20,035 nt of DNA from Sulfitobacter sp. (lineage in GTDB: Bacteria; Pseudomonadota; Alphaproteobacteria; Rhodobacterales; Rhodobacteraceae), in assembly GCA_024636395.1 (NCBI GenBank), contig JAGXHD010000097.1, positions 1-20,035 of the forward strand, read 5' to 3'. Shown here piece by piece: positions 14,218 through 20,035 of this stretch; positions within the stretch are counted from its first letter, which is position 1, and every line of letters starts with the position of its first letter. A program made the position numbers and the translations under genes. The notes beneath the pieces are model-generated. The model saw nothing but the letters and a program-made list of their open reading frames with translations, was not told the DNA's origin and did not search any database.

Positions 14218-14457
14218 ATGACTGATAACAACGCTGACTATCTTCGCACCGGCGAACGTTCCTTCCGCCTTCGGGCCGATGTGTTCCTGCTGATGATGAA
14301 GGGAGCTGGATATGCCGCGCTATTTTGTATCGTGGTCGGGGTTTTCCTCGCGGTGACCATCTGGATCGGCGGTCTGCTTCCGGCAGAATCCAAGGAAGCG
14401 CCTGACCCCACGCCGTTGTCGTACATGCTGCCAGCGGAAACCTCCGTCACGGCCTAA
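14218..14457 (+). CDS. pufX: PufX, LH1-ring gap protein
   Basis: A 79-residue single-pass membrane protein in the pufX position after pufM. Residues 24-31 (LLMMKGAG) match the Rhodobacter PufX signature (QMMKGAG), followed by a Gly/Ala-rich membrane helix (about 30-54) and a LLP turn, then a Pro-rich tail (ESKEAPDPTPLSYMLP). PufX interrupts the LH1 ring so quinol can leave the reaction centre, and in some species it drives core dimerisation. The protein diverges fast, so the call rests on the MMKGAG block, helix placement and gene order. There is no signal peptide or haem CXXCH motif, which excludes PufC. AAGGAGA precedes the ATG. Confidence 0.88.
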   Translation: MTDNNADYLRTGERSFRLRADVFLLMMKGAGYAALFCIVVGVFLAVTIWIGGLLPAESKEAPDPTPLSYMLPAETSVTA

Positions 14458-14464
14458 GCAATTC

Positions 14465-14640
14465 GGGGCAGGGTGCCGACCTATGGCGCGCCCTGCCTCT
14501 TACGAAATCGGATAGCTCTGTCCCTAGGGTTATCTGGTAATGTCGGGGGCCTCGACCCCCTGACGCCTCCTGTTGGCTACGGGAGACAGAGGGTGGACCG
14601 CCCAAAGGCGGGTGTCACCCTCTGTTCCCGGGCTAACGGG
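14465..14640 (+). ncRNA. Chain of four hairpins in the pufX-dxs gap (3' UTR, possible sRNA)
   Basis: The 233-bp gap (14458-14690) has no gene and is nearly all foldable. H1: 14465-14476 with 14488-14499, 12 pairs, 7 nt after the pufX stop. H2: 14511-14516 with 14529-14534. H3: 14542-14549 with 14556-14564, including GGGGG/CCCCC. H4: 14569-14640, about 30 pairs with single-base bulges; its core ACAGAGGGTG/CACCCTCTGT (14586-14595/14616-14625) carries an inner CCGCC/GGCGG stem capped by CAAA. TTTTTT follows at 14661-14666, 20 nt past H4. The R. sphaeroides puf 3' UTR is known to yield a small RNA, PcrX, that affects puf expression; this could be an analogue, or simply an mRNA-stabilising 3' end and dxs leader. 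Structures were paired by eye. Confidence 0.6.
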
Positions 14641-14690
14641 CAATCATCCGAAGTTCGAAATTTTTTCACAGTTGAGAAAAGGAAGATGCT

Positions 14691-16646
14691 ATGCGCCGTC
14701 CCACACCGAAAGTGCAGTCAGTCGTGTCTGGTGCCGCGCGTCGCGCCACGCCTATCCTTGACCGAGTGTCTATCCCCGCTGATATGAAAGTGCTGAACGA
14801 TGTGGAGCTGTCGCAGTTGGCTGATGAGGTGCGTCAGGAAGTGATCGCCTCTGTGGCCACCACCGGTGGGCATCTGGGATCGTCGCTGGGTGTGGTCGAG
14901 CTTACTGTGGCACTGCACGCTGTTTTCGACACGCCACGGGACAAACTTATCTGGGACGTGGGCCACCAGTGCTATCCGCACAAGGTGCTCACCAACCGTC
15001 GCCACCGGATGCATACTCTGCGTCAGGAAGGCGGATTGTCCGGGTTTACCAAACGCTCCGAGAGCGAATTCGACCCCTTCGGCGCGGCCCACTCCTCTAC
15101 CTCCATCTCTGCCGCCCTCGGGTTCACCGTAGCGCGTGACATGGGGGAGCCTACGGGCGATGCTATCGCTGTGATCGGGGATGGATCCATCAGTGCAGGC
15201 ATGGCCTATGAGGCAATGAATAACGCAGGCGATATGGGCCGCCGCATGTTTGTGATCCTCAATGACAATGAGATGAGTATCGCCCCACCCGTGGGCGCGA
15301 TGTCGAAATATCTCTCCGGCCTCTACGCCTCGCCGCTCGGTGGGCTCAAGGAACTTGCCGACGGGTTCGAGGCTGCATTGCCCGGTCCGCTGCGTGAGCA
15401 CGCACGGCGCGCGCGCGAGATGGTGACTGGCGCTGTGGCCGAAGGCAGTACGTTGTTCGAAAACCTTGGCTTCCAGTACATCGGGCCGATCAATGGCCAT
15501 GACATGCCGCAGCTGCTGAGCGTTCTACGCGCCGCGCGCACGCGAGCCACTGGTCCGGTTCTGATCCATTGCTGCACGACGAAGGGCAAAGGATACGCGC
15601 CTGCCGAAACTGCTCCCGACAGCTATCACGGGGTATCGAAATTTGATCCGCTGACCGGAGTACAGGTCAAATCCAAACCAAACGCACCATCCTATACGGC
15701 AGTCTTTGGCAACGCACTGGTGGATGAGGCGCGGCGGGATTCCAGGATTGTGGCGATCACGGCAGCGATGCCGGGAGGTACGGGTCTTGATATCTTTGCG
15801 AAGGCGCACCCCAGCCGGATGTTCGACGTGGGCATCGCGGAGCAGCATGGCGTTACGTTTGCTGCCGGTGCAGCTGCGGGCGGATTGAAGCCGTTTGTGG
15901 CGATTTATTCGAGCTTCCTGCAACGTGGATATGATCAGATCGTGCATGACGTGGCGCTGCAAAACCTGCCAGTTCGCTTTGCGATTGACCGGGCCGGGCT
16001 GGTGGGGGCGGATGGTGCCACCCATGCAGGCGCATTCGACATTGGCTATCTTGCGGCACTGCCGAACATGGTGGTGATGGCCGCCTCGGACGAGGCTGAG
16101 CTGGTGCACATGGTGGCGACAGCGGCGGCCTATGACAACGGGCCCATCGCCTTCCGCTATCCGCGTGGTGAAGGGGAGGGCGTGGTTTTGCCCCAACAGG
16201 GTGTCCCGCTCGAGATTGGCAAAGGCGTTGTCGTGCGCGAAGGATTCGACGTCGCGATCCTGTCGTTCGGTGCGCATCTGGGCGAGAGCCAGCGCGCAGC
16301 CGATCTGATCGAGGCCCAGGGGCTGACGGTTACGGTGGCCGATGCGCGGTTTGCAAAACCTCTGGACAAGGCGCTGATCAACCAGCTGGCGCGCAAGCAC
16401 CGTGTATTGATCACGGTAGAGCAAGGAGCGCAGGGCGGTTTTGGCGCGATGGTGCTCCACCATCTGGCGAACGAAGGGTGGCTTGACGGTACGCTTGCAG
16501 TACGTACCGTGACACTGCCTGACCGGTTTATCGATCACGCAGCACCCGATGCGATGTACGCCGATGCGGGCATGACGGCGGGCGATATTGCTGCGATGGC
16601 CTTGCAGGCGGCACAGGTACAGCGGGTGAAAGTCAACGAGATCTGA
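14691..16646 (+). CDS. dxs: 1-deoxy-D-xylulose-5-phosphate synthase Dxs
   Basis: A 651-residue thiamine-diphosphate enzyme that joins pyruvate and glyceraldehyde 3-phosphate, the entry step of the MEP isoprenoid pathway. Visible motifs are TTGGHLGSSLGVVELTVALH and WDVGHQCYPHK near the N-terminus, the ThDP motif VIGDGSISAGMAYEAMNNAG, FDVGIAEQHGVTFAAGAA (with the catalytic Glu) in the transketolase pyrimidine domain, and DRAGLVGADGATHAGAFD. The first 20 or so residues are a variable extension. AAAAGGAAG precedes the ATG; an overlapping ATG at 14686 is out of frame. Placed next to puf, it probably matches isoprenoid supply to pigment demand. A second dxs elsewhere in the genome would be expected by analogy with Rhodobacter. 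Confidence 0.97.
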   Translation: MRRPTPKVQSVVSGAARRATPILDRVSIPADMKVLNDVELSQLADEVRQEVIASVATTGGHLGSSLGVVELTVALHAVFDTPRDKLIWDVGHQCYPHKVLTNRRHRMHTLRQEGGLSGFTKRSESEFDPFGAAHSSTSISAALGFTVARDMGEPTGDAIAVIGDGSISAGMAYEAMNNAGDMGRRMFVILNDNEMSIAPPVGAMSKYLSGLYASPLGGLKELADGFEAALPGPLREHARRAREMVTGAVAEGSTLFENLGFQYIGPINGHDMPQLLSVLRAARTRATGPVLIHCCTTKGKGYAPAETAPDSYHGVSKFDPLTGVQVKSKPNAPSYTAVFGNALVDEARRDSRIVAITAAMPGGTGLDIFAKAHPSRMFDVGIAEQHGVTFAAGAAAGGLKPFVAIYSSFLQRGYDQIVHDVALQNLPVRFAIDRAGLVGADGATHAGAFDIGYLAALPNMVVMAASDEAELVHMVATAAAYDNGPIAFRYPRGEGEGVVLPQQGVPLEIGKGVVVREGFDVAILSFGAHLGESQRAADLIEAQGLTVTVADARFAKPLDKALINQLARKHRVLITVEQGAQGGFGAMVLHHLANEGWLDGTLAVRTVTLPDRFIDHAAPDAMYADAGMTAGDIAAMALQAAQVQRVKVNEI

Positions 16647-16699
16647 AACGGCAAAAGCCCCCGCCGCGATAACTCGCGGCGGGGGCTTTTGCCGTTTCA
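16644..16699. terminator. Bidirectional terminator between dxs and idi
   Basis: A perfect 26-bp inverted repeat (16644-16669 with 16674-16699) closes on the 4-nt loop TAAC. The stem has a GC-rich core (GCCCCCGCCGCGA) flanked by AAAA/TTTT tracts, giving a U-tract on either strand, as expected for convergent genes. The dxs TGA stop is the first three bases of the left arm, and the idi stop is 13 bp beyond the right arm. Confidence 0.93.
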
Positions 16700-16712
16700 G
16701 GCGAAGCTGTTT

Positions 16713-17240
16713 TTAGGCATCGGCGCCAAAGATCAACGCGCTGTGCTGAGCCATGTAAATGCGCAGCCATGGCGTGAAAATCTCCGGAGTGTCGACGATC
16801 TGTGCGCGCAGATTTGTCAAGGTAATCCAGCGCGTCTCCATCACCTCTTCAGGGTTCAGCGCCAGCGGCAGATCGCGGGTGGTGTCAACGACAAAGACCT
16901 CAACCAGTTCATGCTCTATGAGACCGCAGCCCACATCCGCGCGGTATTCGACCTGTCCGCGATGATGTGCACGCACATTTTTGATGCCGAGTTCTTCACT
17001 GAGGCGGCGCGTGACGCAAGTGGCGTCGGGTTCGTCCCACTCGGGGTGGGTACAACAGGTGTTGGCCCACAGACCCGGCGTGTGGTATTTCCCCAGAGCG
17101 CGGCGCTGGATCAGCATCGCATGATCCGCCAACACGAACACCGATACGGCCTTGTGCCGCAGGCCACGTAGATGCGCGTCCAGCTTCTCGACGGGTTGAA
17201 GTGTCCCGTCGACCCACGCGGGGATCATGATCTCGGTCAT
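16713..17240 (-). CDS. idi: Isopentenyl-diphosphate delta-isomerase, type 1 (Nudix)
   Basis: Interconverts IPP and DMAPP, supplying primer for CrtE. From ATG 17240 it is 175 aa, matching the ORF176 homologue in the Rhodobacter cluster. The catalytic Cys lies in GLWANTCCTHP. The Nudix-like LSEELGI follows, and VEYRADVGCGLIEHELVEVF carries the metal-binding and catalytic Glu. I chose 17240 over the in-frame ATG 17258 because GGAG lies 5 nt upstream of 17240, while 17258 has none and would sit almost on the bchP stop. It is the last gene of the bchG-orf428-bchP-idi operon, ending at the shared terminator. Confidence 0.94.
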   Translation of the reverse strand: MTEIMIPAWVDGTLQPVEKLDAHLRGLRHKAVSVFVLADHAMLIQRRALGKYHTPGLWANTCCTHPEWDEPDATCVTRRLSEELGIKNVRAHHRGQVEYRADVGCGLIEHELVEVFVVDTTRDLPLALNPEEVMETRWITLTNLRAQIVDTPEIFTPWLRIYMAQHSALIFGADA

Positions 17241-17260
17241 TACGTCTCCGTCAAGCATGC

Positions 17261-18454
17261 TTAGACCCGTGTTTCGGATACGAGTCCCGTCAGGTGCGCG
17301 ATATTCTTAAACCCAATCTTCAGATGTGCCAAGGGCCGCGCGGCCACCAGCTTTTTGTTCATATAGGCCTCGAAGGTCAGTTTTTGAACATCTACGTCGT
17401 GGCACAGCGAGACGAATCGTTCGCGCCGCATGTCAGACTGATAATAGGCGTTTTGCATTGCACCCAAAACGCGGAAGACCTGACCATGCTCGCTCATGAA
17501 CATCTTGCGGCTGAGTTTGAGGTCGGAGGGCATGTTCGTGCGCAAGCGGCGCGCGGTGGCCAGAGCCGCAGATGTGCCGCAGGCCATAGCGTAATAGATT
17601 CCTTCGCCGGACGAGGGTGCAACCACGCCTGCTGCGTCGCCCGCCAGCAGTACATCATTGCCGTTGTCCCAGCGGTCCAGTGGCTTAAGTGGGATCGGCG
17701 CGCCTTCGCGGCGTATGGTTTTGCAATCGGTGAGGCCCGCAGCCTCGCGCAGATCGGCGGTGGCCTTCTTCAGGTCTACACCCTCGATGCAGGTGCCCAT
17801 GCCGACACTCGCCGATTTCCCGTGTGGGAAAACCCAGCCATAGAAATCGGGGCTGATCTTTCCATCATAGATCACGTCACAGCGCGCAGGATTGTACTGT
17901 TCCGTTGTCTCGGTGGGGGCCTCGATGATTTCGTGGTAGGCGATCACATAGGGGATTTTATTGCCACCGGGCACTTCGGCCTTGGCCACGTTGGAGCGTG
18001 CACCATCCGCACCGATCACCATGCGGCAGGTCATCGCGCGCGTCTCGCCGCTTTTCTTGTGGCGGTAGTGGACATGGGTGCCTTGCGCATCGCGGGAGAT
18101 CTTGGTGTAGGTGCCGGTCAAACGTGTGGCGCCGGCATCGGCGGCGCGCACACGCAGGAATTCATCAAAATGCTCGCGGTCGACCATGCCGACATAGCCG
18201 TTTTCGATCGGGATATCGACGTGGCGCTGGGTCGGTGACACCATGCGCGCGGTCCTAATGCGGGCCACAACCATCTCATCGGGAATGTTGTAATCCTTGA
18301 TCAAGCGCGGTGGGATCGCACCGCCGCAGGGTTTGATCCGTCCGTCACGGTCCAGCAAGGCGACAGTATAGCCGCGTTCAGCCAGATCGGCGGCAGCTGT
18401 GGCACCGCAGGGGCCACCCCCAACAACGACAACATCGAATTTCGGATCAGACAT
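17261..18454 (-). CDS. bchP: Geranylgeranyl (bacterio)chlorophyll reductase BchP
   Basis: A 397-residue FAD/NADPH reductase that saturates three double bonds of the geranylgeranyl tail, giving the phytyl group of BChl a. The N-terminal dinucleotide fold VVVVGGGPCGATAAADLAER (about residues 8-27) is followed by KPCGGAIPPRLI. Further blocks are VIGADGARSNVAKAEVPG and the second FAD motif LLAGDAAGVVAPSSGEGIYYA, all typical of the geranylgeranyl reductase family. The ATG follows the orf428 stop by 4 bp, with GGAGA inside the orf428 end as Shine-Dalgarno. idi follows after 20 bp. Confidence 0.97.
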   Translation of the reverse strand: MSDPKFDVVVVGGGPCGATAAADLAERGYTVALLDRDGRIKPCGGAIPPRLIKDYNIPDEMVVARIRTARMVSPTQRHVDIPIENGYVGMVDREHFDEFLRVRAADAGATRLTGTYTKISRDAQGTHVHYRHKKSGETRAMTCRMVIGADGARSNVAKAEVPGGNKIPYVIAYHEIIEAPTETTEQYNPARCDVIYDGKISPDFYGWVFPHGKSASVGMGTCIEGVDLKKATADLREAAGLTDCKTIRREGAPIPLKPLDRWDNGNDVLLAGDAAGVVAPSSGEGIYYAMACGTSAALATARRLRTNMPSDLKLSRKMFMSEHGQVFRVLGAMQNAYYQSDMRRERFVSLCHDVDVQKLTFEAYMNKKLVAARPLAHLKIGFKNIAHLTGLVSETRV

Positions 18455-18458
18455 TTGG

Positions 18459-19745
18459 CTATTCTCCAGGTATAAGCGCGGGCAAAGTCGGCGCGGTGGT
18501 GCGGTCTAGAATGCGCAACGCCATGATGGCCGCCGCGACAAAAAGACATGCCTCGAATGTGAAGACAGCGCCAAAGGCGGCGCCATCGGGTAATGTTGTG
18601 CGCAAGATATCGACGGCGGCGGCCCCTGTGAGGCCACCGAAACCTGCGGCAATGGCTTGGGCCGCGCCCCAAAGGCCCATACGCGTGCCTTCGCGGCGCG
18701 CACGTCCGTCAGACGCCAGTGTCATCATGCAGCCGATGGCCGCCACAGCAAACATGCCGTTGAAAAACCCAAGCGCTGTCACCAGCGGGGTGAGAGGTGC
18801 AAAGGATGCGCCCGTGCCGTTGAGCGCGATCAGCCCGAGGATGGCGGCAGAGCCTAGGCAGCCAGCCGTAATCCAGGCACGCATGCTGCCGGTTTTCAGG
18901 CCGGTGGCCATGAGACCCACAGTGAGCATTCCCAGAAAGACTCCACCGTTTTGCGCTCCACTGAGTTGCGTAGACTGGCCAGGCGTGAAGTTGAAAACAA
19001 GGCCTGCATAGGGCTCGAGAATAAGTTCCTGCATGAAATAAGCGTTCATCGACAAGAACACGAAGATCGTGAAGTTACGCGCGCGCGGCTCTGCCCATAT
19101 TTCCCGCAGCCCTTCCATGAAGGGTGTCTGAGGCTCTGGTTCCGCGACAATCAGGCCCCGTTCGATTCGGCCTGTTGCGACGATTGTCAGCAGCATCGCG
19201 AGGCTGACTACGACGGTGACGACGGTCATCATGCGGGCAGGTGAATAGGGGTCAAGGAAGCTGCCGGCGATGCCCGCTGTCAACGCAATGCCAAGGATCA
19301 TCATCAACCATGTAATCGTGGCGGCGGCGGCACGCCTATGGGGTGTTGTGGTTGTGGCGAGCAGGGCGAGTAACGATGTGCCTGAAGCGCCGACCCCCAT
19401 ACCGATACCGGCATAGGCAATAATGGAGAGGCCAATGGCCAATGCGTAACTGGTTGTAAAAAGCGTGACGGCATAGGCTGCCAGAATTCCGCACAGCGCC
19501 AGAACGGCCATACCGCCGATGATCCATGCAGTGCGGTTGCCGCCTTTGTCGGATGTGAAGCCCCAGCGTGGGCGGCTGAGTTGTATCCCGTAGTGCAGGC
19601 CTACAAGTGCGCCGGGCAGAACAGCCGGAAGTGCGAACTCGACCACCATCAATCGGTTGAACGTCGAGGTGGTGAGCACGACAACCGCACCCAGTGACAT
19701 TTGCACCAGTCCAAGGCGGAAAATCTGAAGCCATGTCAGATGCAC
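18459..19745 (-). CDS. PucC-family MFS protein (ORF428 homologue)
   Basis: A 428-residue protein of the BCD/PucC branch of the major facilitator superfamily, with about 12 hydrophobic segments. It has the same length and position (between bchG and bchP) as ORF428 of R. capsulatus. The opening, QIFRLGLVQMSLGAVVVLTT followed by STFNRLMVVEFALPAVLPGALVGLHYG, is typical of the group. Relatives (LhaA, PucC) help assemble light-harvesting complexes, perhaps by delivering bacteriochlorophyll; the job of ORF428 is less clear, and a link to BchG/BchP is inferred from the operon. The start is GTG 19745, read 1 bp after the bchG TAA. The ATG one step upstream (TAATGTG) is out of frame. Confidence 0.9.
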   Translation of the reverse strand: MHLTWLQIFRLGLVQMSLGAVVVLTTSTFNRLMVVEFALPAVLPGALVGLHYGIQLSRPRWGFTSDKGGNRTAWIIGGMAVLALCGILAAYAVTLFTTSYALAIGLSIIAYAGIGMGVGASGTSLLALLATTTTPHRRAAAATITWLMMILGIALTAGIAGSFLDPYSPARMMTVVTVVVSLAMLLTIVATGRIERGLIVAEPEPQTPFMEGLREIWAEPRARNFTIFVFLSMNAYFMQELILEPYAGLVFNFTPGQSTQLSGAQNGGVFLGMLTVGLMATGLKTGSMRAWITAGCLGSAAILGLIALNGTGASFAPLTPLVTALGFFNGMFAVAAIGCMMTLASDGRARREGTRMGLWGAAQAIAAGFGGLTGAAAVDILRTTLPDGAAFGAVFTFEACLFVAAAIMALRILDRTTAPTLPALIPGE

Positions 19746-19746
19746 A

Positions 19747-20035
19747 TTACAAACCTCGGAGCGCGAAGGCGGTGATCATCATGCCGGTGATATAGAGAAG
19801 AATTCCGACACCCTGATACCATGGTGTCTTGCCTTCGGGATCACGCAGCAGCACGCGCATGGCGGCCAATTGCCCGGCCAGCATCACGACGATGGCGGCG
19901 GCGTGCAACGGCTTGCCCCACCACAACAGCAAGGAGATTACTGCAACTTGTGGCACGGCCATGATCACACAGGCGAGTTTTGCCGCGCGGTCCGGCCCCA
20001 TTACGACGGGGAGCGAGCGCAGACCCATCTGTCGG
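19747..20035 (-). CDS. bchG: Bacteriochlorophyll synthase BchG, C-terminal part
   Basis: The last 95 or so codons of a UbiA-family prenyltransferase that attaches geranylgeranyl diphosphate to bacteriochlorophyllide a. It runs off the right edge; the internal Met at 20028 is not a start, since the frame continues upstream (RQMGLRSLPVVMGPDRAAKL). GLRSLPVxxGPxxA is the conserved post-motif block of BchG/ChlG, followed by three hydrophobic segments (IMAVPQVAVISLLLWW, AAAIVVMLAGQLAAMRVLL, YQGVGILLYITGMMITAFAL). It ends with TAA at 19747-19749, one base before the orf428 GTG. Confidence 0.93.
   Translation of the reverse strand, partial: RQMGLRSLPVVMGPDRAAKLACVIMAVPQVAVISLLLWWGKPLHAAAIVVMLAGQLAAMRVLLRDPEGKTPWYQGVGILLYITGMMITAFALRGL

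Noticed and set aside
14218..14457. pufC cytochrome remnant after pufM
   Set aside because: The ORF has no signal peptide and no CXXCH haem motif, and its MMKGAG-helix pattern is PufX.
14458..14690. Thiamine pyrophosphate riboswitch upstream of the ThDP enzyme gene dxs
   Set aside because: The highly conserved CUGAGA and ACCUGAUCUGG segments of the THI element are not present. The hairpins do not form its three-way junction by eye.
1..20035. tRNA, rRNA, CRISPR arrays, insertion sequences or phage genes
   Set aside because: None seen. The window is gene-dense photosynthesis cluster from end to end, and the only transposon-like sequence is the library adapter at 1-17.

Overview
The window is a photosynthesis gene cluster from a purple-type alphaproteobacterium. 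The best fit is Rhodobacterales (Rhodobacter/Roseobacter relatives). Gene order is crtI(partial)-crtB-tspO >, < crtC-crtD, crtE-crtF-bchC-bchX-(93-aa ORF)-bchY-bchZ-pufQ-pufB-pufA-pufL-pufM-pufX-dxs >, < idi-bchP-orf428-bchG(partial). This matches the classic Rhodobacter capsulatus/sphaeroides layout, including pufX in the slot where many roseobacters carry pufC. The species and whether it grows anaerobically cannot be read from this sequence.

Region 1 (1-4206), carotenoids. The first 17 bases are a Tn5/Nextera mosaic-end sequence, so the left end is a library artefact at a contig edge. It is followed by the last codons of crtI, then crtB, then a tspO homologue broken by one missing base. On the other strand crtD and crtC overlap by 58 bp. 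The crtD/crtE divergent gap carries two TGT-N12-ACA palindromes (PpsR/CrtJ type), 7 bp apart, overlaid on promoter-like elements.

Region 2 (4235-14457), the crtEF-bchCXYZ-pufQBALMX superoperon. Genes are mostly joined by ATGA or TGATG overlaps. A second tandem pair of TGT-N12-ACA palindromes, 8 bp apart, precedes bchC. An unrecognised 93-aa gene is inserted between bchX and bchY, coupled on both sides and preceded by a near-ideal Shine-Dalgarno sequence. Stem-loops lie before pufB and between pufA and pufL.

Region 3 (14458-20035). A chain of four hairpins fills the pufX-dxs gap; it could be a stable 3' UTR or the source of a small RNA. dxs follows, then a perfect 26-bp inverted repeat that serves as a two-way terminator against the opposing bchG-orf428-bchP-idi operon.

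How the genes work together: Dxs and Idi supply C5 units, and CrtE makes geranylgeranyl diphosphate. That is drawn either to carotenoid (CrtB, CrtI, CrtC, CrtD, CrtF: the spheroidene branch) or to the bacteriochlorophyll tail (BchG, BchP). BchXYZ and BchC finish the bacteriochlorophyll a ring. PufBALMX form the LH1-reaction centre core that binds these pigments. The most interesting items are the 93-aa bchX-bchY ORF, the structured puf 3' region and the broken tspO.
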